NCBI GenBank assembly: GCA_037389465.1
Contig: JAZARR010000078.1
Span: 4,462,501-4,526,500, forward strand
Direction: 5' to 3'
DNA: 64,000 nucleotides
DNA from: Baylisascaris procyonis
Taxonomy: Eukaryota; Nematoda; Chromadorea; Rhabditida; Ascarididae
This document shows positions 12,901-25,025 of this stretch, piece after piece. Position 1 is the first letter of the stretch, and the number at the start of each line of letters is the position of its first letter. A program made the translations under genes and the position numbers. Under the pieces are notes generated by a model. The model saw only the letters and a list, made by a program, of their open reading frames with translations. It did not search any database and had not been told where the DNA came from.

Positions 12901-15733
12901 TCGCCAAATGGAAAAAGCATCTTGAAAGATGTGCAGGGAAATCGTCACTTTCATCTCGTTAGTTTGTTTTTATTTGTTATTTATATTTTCGTGAATAATG
13001 TGAGGAAGATATATGATAGAATGAACAAATATGCTTAAATAAGAGGTATTTTAAAGAAATATATAAAAAAGAATTTCATTGGTGCAAAACATCGGCAAAA
13101 TTAATAACGATGAATACTTAAATTGATTTATTAGAATTATAGTGATAGTTTCTTTGAAATTTTGAAAGAAAGAAGCTCTTAATGTTGGAGTCGTATTTAG
13201 ATAATTCTACTGCTATTCGATCTTGTGATATATTTAACTAGCTTCTCTTCATTCATTTCTGCCATCGTACTGAATTTTTTTCTTTTTTTTTTTTGCTTCA
13301 GCTAATACAACGAAAAACTCATGTAAGAAGAAAAATTTCACATTAGACGACGACGATAGTGACGATGATTATAATGACGATTATGGTGAAGTATCGGAAA
13401 GTGTGCTTGCATTATCGGGTCCTTGTGGAGTGGGAAAACTGCATTGGTTGGTTTTGTCATATTATCTTTTTTTCTTTCTAAATTAACCAACTCGTCTGCA
13501 TTGTGAATGCAAGAAATACGGTTTATTTGTCTCATAATCCTTATCAAACTATTCGCGTATTTTCAACGATTAAATGGATCAAACATCTATGTCTATTTAC
13601 AGAAAATGATTAATAAATTTATAGATGTTGGAATGCATAAAACTGAAATTTTTAATGTGTTGGGCGGAAGGATATGACCACTGAGGGGTTTTTTTTGACG
13701 TGTGGGCGGAAGTGTTTGGCTGTTGGGAAAGGTCGACACTCAACTCGCATCTTTTTTTAGTAGATAATACCCTATTCGAGCTGTGTTATGTTCTGATCCA
13801 AATTTAAAATGGAAATTGATGTGAAGCGATGGAGAGGGTTTTCTTTCAACGAAAGGAGACTTGATAAGATTGCTCTTTTGGTCTTTCAAGATGTTTGCGT
13901 ATTTACATTTAGTTCCATGATTCCTATGTCATGTTTCTTTCATATTTTCTGCTGTGGATCGTTGAAAGATTAATAAATAGTATATGTTGGATATTCAATG
14001 AATTGCATGAAGTGTAATGAGCAAAAATAAATGTTGAAGGTTCACGCAATAGCAGAGGAGATGAATATGCGTGTTGTGGAATTGACATGTAGCGAAAGGC
14101 GTAACGCTTCTATCATGCGATCCAGAATCGCCGGTGCAACATAGAACTACCAGGTGATGCTTCTGATTCTATTCATGAATGCTTTCGAATTATTTCGTAA
14201 AGCGTACTAATGTATAGACCTCGTTACTGGTGATACAATTGCCAGTGTCAGGTCGATTCTGCCCCTTTATTTATCTCTGCCACCCCAATATTGTATCTCT
14301 TAAATTGGGAGGTTGTAATGCGATATGTATTGCATAAGAAAGTGTGTTTGTAGTCAAAAAATTACATTTTTCGATCAGGTCTTTCGATCTTTAGAGATGA
14401 AATAATAATGCAAAAGGATTGGTTATCCGAGAGTGCAAGCCAAGAAGTTTATTCTGCTTAAACCAAGATTATTCGTTTGAATATCTTCGATGTCTGTTGT
14501 TATTCCATCGATATAGGGCTAGTGATGGTCCAGTGAAGAGTACTCTTTGTTGAACTTCATTGAAACGAAAATATATGAGCATCTGCGCACAAGGTGATTG
14601 CTTATTGTGCACGTGCTCTACAATATGTGATTTTAAAACCACTGTGCTTTATGATACGTTTGAGTTTGATTGAACACTTGTCTGAAACATTTTGTCTGAA
14701 TTTGTTTTGCATATTTATTCGTTTATTTAAACTTTGTTTAAAAAAATGAAACTTTTATAGTTGCAAGGCTAAGGTACATCAAGACCAGGTTGTGTCACTG
14801 TCTTACCAGTGGGATCAGATAAAGAGTAGCGTCACTTCGTCCGTAACTGTTGTGCTTGTAGGTAGCCTGTTCTCCGTTGATGCGCTCTTTCAATGCAAAT
14901 GGTCCCACGCCGCAGATCTCCGTTGTGCTGGTCGATGATGTAAGTCGAATTTATTCTAAAGAGGACCACTGGGAATCGGTGAAAAGTGTGATATATTTTT
15001 GCGCAACAGTTTAAGCAGTTATAAAATTGTAGAAAAAATTATTATTACTTCCTCGGCATTTAGAAAACTTTATGCAAAAACAGAATGGATTGAAAATGCT
15101 TGCATAATTAAAAAACACAACACTCGTTGAAATGCTGTCTAACGTACCGCCTTTTCGAGATATCGAGCGGAATAAATACGAACAAATTGGCGTGTAACAG
15201 ATATAGACGGATATGCAAAGCAATATAACTGTGGTTATTTCAAATACGAAAAACCTTCTAAAAGTGAGGCATTCTCCGACTAGCAGGATTTTTTTTAAAT
15301 GCTAATAGAAAGCAATTAATTCCTCGAAGCCTCCTTAAGATTACGCTTATGTTTGCGTTAGAGTATATCGAATGCGAACGTCGGAAAAAAAAAAACCAAC
15401 TTAAAAATTGTTTATATTGCCGAAAAGAATTCGAGAAGAGGTAAATGGCATAGCACAACAATATTGAATAATGAAGAGTGTCGAACAGTGAGCAGATTGA
15501 ATGCCGAGCGAACCACAAATACTAAAAAGTTGAGGTAACGTTTCCAGGATGACCACATTGCAGAACTAGTTCGTCTAATACGTCCTCCATCGATAGTGCT
15601 GAACGACAAACGCGCTTGTGTGCAAAACAACGTTTGCATGCAGTTAAGCGTAAACCCTCCACACTTCTGCGATGCAAAATGCCACATCACGCTATGGAAG
15701 ATCAACTTGCACGTTTCAACAGCTCATGCCTGA
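3999..15733 (+). CDS. ATAD5: ATAD5/Elg1-like AAA+ ATPase (PCNA unloader), AAA+ core interrupted
   Basis: Exons read: 3999-4112, 4629-4706, 5334-5495, 5919-6125, 6483-6573, 7070-7209, 7625-7742, 8190 or 8215-8395, 9216-9406, 10035-10156, 10666-10794, 11203-11632, 12060-12255, 12752-12957, 13302-13446, 14040-14153, 14768 to about 14987, and 15548-15733. Phases agree except at exons 7/8 and in the ATPase core. The N-terminal part is basic and Ser/Arg-rich (RRRSSFF in exon 2) with an IPLAPLF motif in exon 11. Exon 14 has CEVLKPHRVSEFIGNDLA then RSWIAKWKKHLE, followed by an Asp-rich stretch, Walker A (SGPCGVGK) and VVELTCSERRNASIM. This order matches the ATAD5 family (EKYQP...ELIGNE...SWLKDWK...acidic...GPxGVGKTAAVYA...VNASSQRSG). 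Walker B is VVLVDD. ATAD5/Elg1 replaces Rfc1 in an RFC-like complex that removes PCNA from nuclear DNA. The core carries a frameshift (13435-13438), a TAG (14142) and a frame break near 14860-14900. It is therefore either mis-sequenced or degenerate. The end at 15733 is provisional. Confidence 0.7.
5784..5866. repeat. 22-bp tandem repeat in intron
   Basis: Two adjacent 22-bp units (5817-5838 and 5839-5860) share GCATGTCGG and TGGATCG cores. A partial upstream copy and a GCAT start of a third unit flank them. They lie in the intron between the third and fourth exons of the ATAD5-like gene. Confidence 0.75.
6979..7018. repeat. G-rich tract in intron
   Basis: A run of about a dozen G followed by AAGGGG lies in an intron of the ATAD5-like gene, about 55 bp before the exon that starts at 7070. 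Such a homopolymer is prone to length errors. Confidence 0.8.
13435..13438 (+). other. ATAD5: Single-base frame break inside Walker A
   Basis: The frame reads GPCGVGK and then continues as CTG CAT TG. One extra A in the run at this site would give GVGKTAL, end the exon in phase 0 at the GTTGGT donor (13447), and join GTT CAC GCA at 14040 to give GKTALVHAIAEE. That is the expected ATAD5-family order. As written, the exon ends in phase 2 and the next exon hits a stop. Confidence 0.8.
14142..14144 (+). other. ATAD5: In-frame TAG in ATPase exon
   Basis: In the exon 14040-14153 the frame reads ...RSRIAGAT, TAG, NYQ, then the donor GTGATG. In the family the residue after the (K/G)EAT-like motif is usually Gln, so CAG to TAG is the simplest explanation. 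A weaker donor at 14134 (G|GTGCAA) could remove the stop by splicing. Confidence 0.6.
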
Positions 15734-17660
15734 TGTGAAGTGTTTCTGAAACTGGCAACTTGCCGACTTTTAAAAAAAATTTGCACATAAATTTTCGATG
15801 ATCACGACTGCATTTCAAATCTCGCTGACGGAAGTTCAGAGACATTGCCCTCTTGGCTATGAGCCCTTGAAAGAGCAAGTCCCTAAATTTATCTTCATGG
15901 CTCAATTTGTACCTCGAAATCGCATATTTTAATCGAACTCTTATCCTTATGAAACAGTGGACAGTGGTTCGTTCCTTATGCCGTCGATCAAATATTTGGA
16001 AAAACGATCTTAAATTAAGTTCCACATTAATGGCAACGAATTGAATGTGATGAAAAAAAAGCATAAAAAATAAAACGAAAGAGCAAAGTGCAAAGTGCAA
16101 AATGATTACAACATTACGCAAAGGTAAGAAACATACTATTCTCCACTTGAGACGCTACAAATCACATAACATCGTATGCAATGAAGCAAAGGCTGAGTAG
16201 GCAATCCCTAACCCCCTTCCCCTCCTCTCTTCTCAAGGCTTAAAAGCGAGGAGGCTATAAAAGCAGTAAGGTTTTCACGTAGAACTCTTACCCAACCCTG
16301 TGAACCAGTTAAATCAGTTACACACTTCTACACACTTCGCAAGTAAAGCATTTGAAAAAACATGAATTGCCCGAATACGACTTGGGGAACCGCATGGCTC
16401 TGTAAACTGTTACGTAAGATATCATCGTAAATGAAGTGAGTGATTCGTGATTTTACATAATCAAGTCGTAAATACAAACAACAAATAGACGTGCTTAAAG
16501 GAATACAACGATAAAAGCAATAGATGCACAATTCAGAAAGTGCTCAGATCATCATTACTGTCCACCAGCTGGGCACTCCGGCATGGTGATCCTACGGTGG
16601 TGATCTTGGAAGCTGTTGTTGTTGAATAACCGAGAAGATCAATCCTGTTCTCATCTTCCGTCCTTCAGATAACTTCGAAATGCTCAAATGGCCGTTATTC
16701 TGAAACAATAGGGTTTTCGCCACATAGATTGCACTGCCACTGAAATACTAAAAACTTCGACTCTTTGAAGAGAGTGAAGCAAAATTTTTGTATGTTCAAA
16801 AATGATATTTTTGGCATCTAAAAACTCAAAATTGACACTTGTTAAGTTGGAACGGGAGATAGTATTCATTGGGCTATTGTCTTCTCATCAAGTCGACCTT
16901 TTGGGTATGTCAAACACAACAGAATCTGATCGGAGGCAGCAAACACTTTCGTAATGTGCACTAATGTTCGGAAGGGGGCCCCCGTCATGTAAAACAATGA
17001 GTCATACATCAATCAGGGGAAGCTTTTCGTCCCAGCGGGCAGGTTCGAGTTCTCAGAATCTCCCCCGGGAGGTGAGGAAGTTCCGAACAGCGGGGACGCT
17101 GCAAGGGTAGAAGTTTGGAAAACGCCCTAATTCTGTTACAAGGCTAATCACATCGTTCATGTTGTTGTGTTGTATGGCTTTCATAGGAAATTTTTTTAGT
17201 ATTTTCGATGAAATACAGTGGTGAAATGGCTGGCGGAAATTAGAAGCAATGCGCATTTTGTTGCTGAAAAATATTAACGCAACAGCAAATTCGAAGTTTT
17301 CGTAGTTACAGAATAGTCATAAAATTAATAAACAAATAAAATATCGCCACCAAATGGATCCCCCACCCTGTAGAATGGCTGAAAAAAAGCTGCGGTAAAT
17401 TCCAGTCACGAAAAAAAATTGTTTTACCAAAATCACACTGAAATAATCAAACCCGTGTTTATTCCTCAAGTCCAATCTTAGAAAGCTGGATTCGCGCAGG
17501 AGATTCTAGACCACCATACTATAAGCAATGTATATATAAAACAAAAGATCGAATTTTCTTCTCAAACATGAAGCTGTTAAAAGAAAGGAATAGACACTTT
17601 ATAGCAATCCTTCTAGAAGCATTTTGGTCATTTGTTTAAGAAGTCGTCATAGCCAACTAA
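15734..17660. other. 3' flank of ATAD5-like gene and gap to lin-54
   Basis: Short plus-strand frames between about 15790 and 16060 (for example IFDDHDCISNLADGSSETL) could be further degenerate exons of the ATAD5-like gene, whose family has a long C-terminal region, but no splice sites support them. The minus strand is open for 139 codons there without recognisable motifs. A pyrimidine-rich tract lies near 16204-16235. From 16300 to 17660 I see nothing coding. Confidence 0.3.
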
Positions 17661-20600
17661 CTAACGCATTGTAACAGTCGTTTTAGAAGCATTCTCGATC
17701 ACTTGTCCAAGACATCTTCCAAATTCTTCCAAAACTGCCTTCTCTAGCATCTCCTCGCTCGTATTTCCGCTTGATTCAACCTCCTCAGCCTGCGCCACAA
17801 GACAGAGAGTAGCCGCCTCCACTACTTCATCCGTCATATAGAACCACGGCAAACTGAAATGCAAAACTTTTGAGCAATACGGCAGCGAAAACAATTCGGT
17901 ACACCTTATAAAGGTATTAATGATGTTTTTTTATGAACGGAGATGATAGTAAAGCACCTATTTCTTCATTAAGATCGCATACACAAACCGACTACAAAAG
18001 AATACATTTAATTAAAACAGATAAGCTGGAATGAAAGAAGTTCCGCAGATGAAGAAAGTCAATCTTATTATTAAAATAAACAAAGCGCAAACGTTTTTGG
18101 ATCACTCGGTTCCGGTGAATCTGCATCGCTTTCCTCGTCGCTGAATGGAGAGGCGATGCGCTGTTCGTTAGATGGTGGACAGCTCAAATGACGCACATCT
18201 GCTCCAACACCGAATTTGCCACGAAATTTGCTAGCACGATCATTTTCGGTATTACGGCAACTGCTACACTTGCAACGTTCCGTACACGGTACTTTCGCCT
18301 GAAAAAAAAGACACCCAATCAGAAGAACTAGATAAAATTTTTAATGACTATTCCAACTGACTGCTCTAAGCACTGGACATTTGTAACTCCTGGGTTTGAT
18401 CTAAGGCAAAATAATGGCAACCAAATTTTTTTACCTCATAACACTCGCAATAATTTTTGAGGCAGTTCGATTTCTTGCAATGGCATCCTTTTTGGTGAAG
18501 ACGTTCCGAATCAACACGACCACGTGAAGCCACACCTGAAATTGAAAGTGAAAGTAAGAAGCAATCGAGATTATAAGCAGAACAAGTAACGAATGCCCGC
18601 AATACAAGAGTAATCTCTCTTACTTTTTTCGAGTAAGCGAGAAGAAGGTATTCAGTAGTTTCAAGAGATAAGCCGCAGTAGGACTAAAAAATAAGCACCG
18701 GAAATTCGAAACTAAGAAAGAAACGAGAATTTTTTTGGTTGCATAAAACAGTAAAAATTATGAAGTGATGAAAAATAACAAATGCAAATGTGAGAATATT
18801 AAACCGTTTTTTATTATTGATGATCATCATTTGCAATGTATCGAATAAACTTTAATTTTAGCACATGAAAAATTGGCCTCTGATAATATGCCAATGAGCT
18901 GACCGATTTTCGGTTTGAATGCGTTCGGATTCCTTTCCAACGATGCTTTGATGGCCCTTGATCTTTCGGCTTCATTGTCGAGATTGTTGTGGCAATCCTT
19001 GCAATTACAATCTTTGCAAAATTCACCATTAGCAAAGCAATCACAGTAGAGCTTCAAGCACATCGATTTGGTGCAATTGCAAGGCTTCTTCATGCCGATC
19101 CCACTCTGTCGCCTGAAGAAAATCATCAAAATATGCACACTTCAGCTGCTATCAAGAAAGTGAGAATGGACTAAACTATTTCAGCATATAGCCTCGATAT
19201 AGTTCACCATTTCCTCTGCGTTCAATTAACATACAACCTATATAACAACGAATCACTTAAGAAGGCGCTGATAGCAAAACAAGGCATCATATATGAAGCA
19301 TCGGATAGCGGACTGACAACCGAATGTCGGCAATTCGACATGAAAACGACGACAGAAAAAAACCAACTTTTTTTGATGGACCATCCTGGCAGCTAAGAAA
19401 GGCGTCAGAAGACGATTCTGTTGATACGCTGCCTCGGCGGTGCGAAAGGCGATCGGCACATGTGGCTCCGTAGCATGCACTCTGGTCGAGATATGTGGGT
19501 AGAACGTGGTACGGCCTGATCGTTGCCGCTCCTCCTATATATACAGAGCTTTTCTTGATACATTGACTCACAAACTAAACTCCGAAATATTCACCTCTAC
19601 CAGCCGTAATAAAATGCATACTTACGAAAACAACGGTGCGGTAACTGTAACTGAAAGCATACCGGGTGACGCAACGGGATATTCTCATTCGGCCGATGCA
19701 TCAGCTGAACTGGATGAATTGCCACCGGTATGCCACCCGCTTTGTTCATTCGATAAACCTGAAATCTTGTCGCACATCAGGAAACTTTTCAACGATGGTG
19801 ATTCAACTCAATTAAAAATGTAATTTAGTATAGACCTAGCAGTTCGTTAACATCAGCTAAGTACCAAGTCGAAATTACGACGCAAGAATCAAAAAAATCA
19901 AACCAACGAGCAATGCGCTCTCCGAAAGTTATGATTTCAATTTTTGAATATTGAGCAACGCAGACGCCGCGTGATCCATGCATACGCTAACCTTGACAAG
20001 AAAGATGAAAAATTTTTTAAGAAAGTTCAAATGAGATAAGGTATGTCATATGCAAAAGACACCCTCATACAATAGTAAAACAACGAAGAAGATACATAAA
20101 AAGATAGGTACAACATAAATAAAAGCAACCTGGTTACCGCGTATTGCATACACATGTTGCGATTGAAGCGGTCTTTCTTGTTGTGGTGATTGCTGCACGT
20201 ATTGGGTGCTGTAATGTCCTGCTCTCACCTATAAGTTATCGTTTAATGAAGTCACAGAAATAGGGCCATGCGAAAAATTGTAAAACTCATCCACTCATGC
20301 ATTATGAAAATTTCATTTGCAAATAAATCAAGCCTTGCAAATTACACTCAAATGCCACATTTTAAATTATGTTCAAAAGATTCTTCACATAAGCAACTAA
20401 TCTAAGCAACAAAAGCAAGATCGTTTACCGGCAAACGTGATTGCTGCGCCGAAGTCGCCGGTGTATCATCGAGTTGAGACGGAACACTTTGCACGACGTA
20501 TTGATAACCACCGCTTCCTGCAATCCTTCTAAATTCCACTTATTCAACCCAAATATGTAAGGCGGCCGCTAACGGGAGGTTATCTGACGGCTAAATAAAA

Positions 20601-21730
20601 ACTCACAGCCGTAGTCCTGATCGATGGATGCGACCTATAACCAGAAACGATTGCGACAGCACTTAAGTGTTAGTGAAAATAAAGCTCGAGTGAAAATCTT
20701 GAGAAATCACAAATTTCCTGTGAATTACTTTAGCCTCCTAAGATATTAGGTGTAGAATAAAAAGAGGATTTGTTTTGGATGTTTTCACTTGGCTTTATAA
20801 ATCTCGACACAGGCCGCTCTTTCATTGGAAAAATAAGCGCAACTTCTAAACCATTGATCTGCAAGAAATAAAAATTCTAACTCCTTAAGTAAGGAGAAAA
20901 AAAACGGAATGAAACTTGCCTGAAACTTGCGCATAGTCGATGTCGTCGACGCTGATCTCCTCCACTTCTTCCAACATCATTTCATCGCCCTCCTCCACTT
21001 CAATCATCTCTTCGTAGATCTGAAAGAACGACCCATTTTTCACTGTGGTACTACGCACGAGAAGGGACCCGGAATTCCCAAGCAAGGGAACAAGAACGAA
21101 AAGCTTGTAAGTAAGCGGAAAAGGATTCGAGAGGAGAGGACACGTGGGGAGGGGAGGGGGTGGTGTAGTATCAGACGAACGTTCGGAACGATGACATAAA
21201 GCTTACTAAGGATCCCGATGCCCATAAAACATCAAATGGGAATCTTCCAAAAAAGCAGAAAACAAAGGCCGGAGCGAGGTGCTCTACTAAGTACGAAGGA
21301 GGAGGATACGTGCTCGAAGAATGCAGTTCCATTACAGTGATTTTTATAAGGAAGAACTTATCATGCTAGCAGTTTTGCTGCTGAGGGTGGATTGCTCAGA
21401 ATGGCCTAAAATTTTTTGGAAGTCCAAAGAGTGGTCGTAGGCGCTGATCAGGTGCTACGGGCTGTACGGATTGCCTAGAGAGCCATATAGGTGCGATCAT
21501 AGTGAACTAAATGCATTCCACTCGTGCAATTGCTCTTTCAAACAGGTAAGGCATAAAATAGGATTGCAGATCAAATCGGGATTCTACTTTATGCTTTCGT
21601 CAAGTTCAAGCATACCGTCGTTCAAATATGGCACAATTTCTTTGCGTTTAAAGAAACAAACCTCTCCTGTACCATCATCGATTACTTCTTCGACCACCTC
21701 CTCTTGAACGATTTGCTGACCGTGATCCAT
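17661..21730 (-). CDS. lin-54: LIN-54, CXC-domain DNA-binding subunit of DREAM/DRM
   Basis: Exons, high to low: 21730-21662 (ATG), 21019-20920, 20517-20429, 20228-20130, 19534-19368, 19112-18904, 18535-18435, 18298-18093, 17853-17661 (TAG). They sum to 1233 nt, about 410 residues, close to the C. elegans protein. The N-terminus is very acidic and is followed by a Gln/Tyr-rich middle. CXC motif 1 is in 19112-18904 ([20 protein letters not shown], then CKDCNCKDC, then the linker [10 protein letters not shown]). CXC motif 2 spans 18535-18435 and the next exon ([18 protein letters not shown], then CKCSSC). The Tyr of KLYCDC and of KNYCEC are the known DNA-contacting residues. The C-terminal helices ([28 protein letters not shown]) bind other DRM subunits in the family. 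LIN-54 recognises the CHR promoter element and tethers the cell-cycle repressor complex in the nucleus. The exon at 21019 uses a GC donor (CAG|GCAAGT). The CXC part is certain; the N-terminal splicing is less so. Confidence 0.93.
20607..20634 (-). other. lin-54: Candidate 28-nt microexon in lin-54
   Basis: A 28-nt segment is flanked by an acceptor (GGTTATAG) and a strong donor (GTGAGT). If it is joined after a GT donor at 20926 it reads VASIDQDYG, but the junction with the exon at 20517 then makes TGA. Joined after the GC donor, with the next exon starting at 20528, it stays open. Skipping it gives the simplest open model. Confidence 0.4.
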
Positions 21731-24700
21731 ACGGAAGGAATGGAAATCAAAGGAATGTGATTTTCGAGGACGAATCTCAAAATGCGGAAATTTCAAAAAA
21801 CAAAACATGATAAACACAACTGACGTTTGCGTAGTAAACATAAGCGCTCGAAATAGATTCAATACTCAGTAAGGGGAACGACAGTTTAAAGGTAGCTAAG
21901 GTGAACAAAACCGGATCAAGAAAGATCAATTTTTATCACAATCGGTGATAATTTTCTAAAAACGAATAAAACACCTCGGAGACAGGAATGATGGAATTCA
22001 TTCAAGTGGTGTAATCAATGCCCAGTATCATCTGAGGTTGCTCTTTTATTATAATGGGCGATTCATCCACTGTATTCCTTTATTATTTTGCATGTTTAAG
22101 GATAGTGCCTCTATTATTTTATGAGTGCTTTGTGCGATTTCCGTTCGCAGACAAAAGAAGTGTTTCCCAATGCAGGTATGAAAGGACAAGACAAGTACCG
22201 TAGAACGACACAGTGGTGGGCTGTGAATTATGAGAACAGCAAAGGGACGGACATCTGCGCTCGGCAAATGCATCTAGAGCAGACTGAAATACGGTAAAAA
22301 CGTCATCCTGTCATTCTACAGTATGTGATAAAAGGGCTTTAAGAAACCATGTGAACTAAACAATGTCACAGTGGACAACTAACATTCAAAAAAACATCAG
22401 TCGGCGCCTCGCTTGGTCCACTCCAGCACCTTCTAGTCATACCACCAGAACTTGACCGTTAAACTGACCCCCACTTTAGTAACTCTTTCAGATATCCACA
22501 GCACTAACTTTATGACCACAGCACACCAGCATTAACACACTGACAACAAATCATGGAGCCAAAACAAGCTAAGAAATGCAAAACCGCTGTTTAGTAACAA
22601 CGAATGATGTATCTTACTTCAGTACACAGGTAGCAAGTTTTAAGCAAAAGAAAAAAAAACTATGGAATTTATGCAAAACCGATCAGAGCATGTTCCCTTA
22701 AACCAAACTCGGGACGCCGGCTTTCTGATCTCATAAGATCTCTCCAATATCTGTATTTATCCGCAATTTTTAATGGAGAGAATTTTGCACAACGCTAATC
22801 ATTCACCCGCGCTTTTCTTGCGATCGTTTATCGTGTTAGGAGTGCCATATATTCGAATGGATTAAAAATGGTGCTGTGTAGTTGTGACAACTTTTTAAAT
22901 CATCACAGCATGCTTTTATTTAGCAATGTACTGCTTTACATAGAAGAAGTACCAAGCACTCATTTGGCATATCTATAGCCTGCTTACGTTAATGCAGTAA
23001 AGACTTATCACATTCTTGTACTGCATACACTCCAACTTTAATGCTAGTTCACTTAATGATTGTAAAAAAACGCTTTCTGGAAGTGAATCAAACAGTCTCC
23101 TCTTTCAGCAGCACAAAATCATAAACTTATCATTAGCATTTAAGCTGGGGGGATGTGATGTCAGTAACCATCTGAGATGTCGAGGAGTTCTGTTCAGTTA
23201 CTTAACTTTTTGCTCATTTTGAGGCAAAAGTCCGAGACCTCACAGATTGACGCCTAAGAACTCCCTAACAAACACGTCTCATATCGCCGCTTTTTCCCAA
23301 CTTCATAGTCAGTGAGGGTGATGGAGTTGAAAAGGATCACTACATAATTCGTTCACTTTGCAAAAATTTTACATTGACAAAGCATTTATGTTGAAGCGAA
23401 GTATTGTTGTACGGATACTGAGATAGTAATATATGCATCTAGCAGTGAAAACTTCGTTCGCAGATGGGATTAACCATCTGCGAACGAAGTTTTCTACGAA
23501 CGAACCATCTGCGAACGTGACCTGTCACCTAGCAGGCTTGCGTACTACCACTTAGCTACTGTAGATTTTTGTATCCTATAACGTACGTTGACGAAGGTTC
23601 CGTCAGTCGAAATGCATACATGATACAGTACATCCGACGATCGCATTAGCCTAGCTTATAGCTTATATTCACTCCAGTCAACTGCAGTCGGTTCATTCTA
23701 TTACAAAAAGTTCTCTTTATGCTTTCGTACATAGATCATTTACGACGATTACGCATTATAGACGCACTTCTTTGCACCTCAGTCATCCATTCAACAATGA
23801 GTTCTTGACTTTAAGCAACTTTTGGATTTGGTGTTATAATAATGCGCACAAAATGGGCAAAGTTCTACATTTATTGGATAGTTCTTTTTTTTTTAAATGA
23901 ACCTTATATAATTTTTCTTAAGTTTATTGTGTTTTATAGTAATTTTTTAGCTGTGCAAATTCGCCTGTAGAAAAAGGTATCTGTATACACTTTAAATATG
24001 CATTTTTTTTACCTTTTGTATCTTTTTATATTCGTCGAACGAGTTATGGAACCGAAGAAAATTTTGATCATTTGTCTCCACAGTCTTATAGATTTATTTT
24101 CGAGTTTCGATCATCTCAACGACGCTTACTCTAAGCTTAAAATCATCTCGAAAATAGCAATCAATCAAAAAATATTATGATAAATTCCCGAAATTCATCT
24201 CAATAGAGATATGTTTGTGCACTTTCCCTCTTCATTAAGCGTGCAGTTCTTTTAGATAAATTGGTAAAAATCCAGCTATGAGGTTGGCATATTAAGAAAT
24301 GTTCCATTTATATTTTATTCGATGTTTCTCTCCATAGTAAATATTTAATTTTTATCTCATTCGTTATGTTCTTTTTTTCTCAATAATATACTTCCATCGT
24401 TTTTTTTCGAGTCATTGATAACAATTATCTGTATGTTGTTTAAGGAATCAATGAGTGATCTTTTTTTTAGGCGCAATCGGTTATCGTCGAAATGCTTCTT
24501 AAATTGGTGAATATTGGATATTTGCATCGATTAGTTCATTAAAAGGCTTAATCGGAAAATGTTTTAGCATCATTGAGAAAGCAGTAAATAAATAAGTTTT
24601 TTTTCTTGAAGCAAAAGCCGTATTCAGCCTTCTCAATACAATTGATGAGGATAATTAATCATTTTAACGGAAGGTCGAACTCAAAGTAACAGCTAACATG

Positions 24701-25025
24701 TCTTTCTTGTAGCACAATATGCCTAGATATAAGCGCTCATGCCATTTCACTACGTACTCTTGTAAAATGTTGCTTTCCCCTTGAGGTATGACATGCCATA
24801 GAACACTGGAAAACGAATAAGACCGGGAGCATTAGTGATCTAATAAAACTTCAGATTATATTCTGCATAGAGTCAATTATCTTCCTGGAAAGTGCCACAT
24901 AATATTACATTTGTACTTAGCAAATGCTGCAATTGTGATTTATTATATTAAAATTCGCAATTGCCATAGAAGAAATAATTCTGCGAATTAAAATGGTTTA
25001 ATATCGAAAATCATTTCATTGATAT
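21731..25025. other. Intergenic region between lin-54 and RGK gene
   Basis: This region lies upstream of lin-54 and downstream of the RGK GTPase, both on the minus strand. No exon with supporting splice sites was found. It contains a perfect inverted repeat at 23447-23494. The lin-54 promoter is presumably within the first few hundred bases above 21730. The part from 23800 to 25000 is very AT-rich. Confidence 0.4.
23447..23517. repeat. Perfect 21-bp inverted repeat with 6-nt loop plus extra half-copy
   Basis: Arm 1 (23447-23467) begins GAAAACTTCGTTCG. Arm 2 (23474-23494) is its exact reverse complement, and the loop is GATTAA. A third copy of the 13-bp core CCATCTGCGAACG sits at 23505-23517 in the same orientation as arm 2. 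It could be a small foldback element, a cruciform, or a structured RNA if transcribed. Confidence 0.9.

Noticed and set aside
15702..16121. Minus-strand 139-codon frame after the ATAD5-like gene
   Set aside because: No recognisable motif and no splice support. The length is within what chance can give in a window this size.
19287..19571. Alternative 94-codon frame over the lin-54 exon 19534-19368
   Set aside because: It ends in phase 0 at the donor, whereas the CXC exon needs phase 2. The other open frame of the same exon meets that need.
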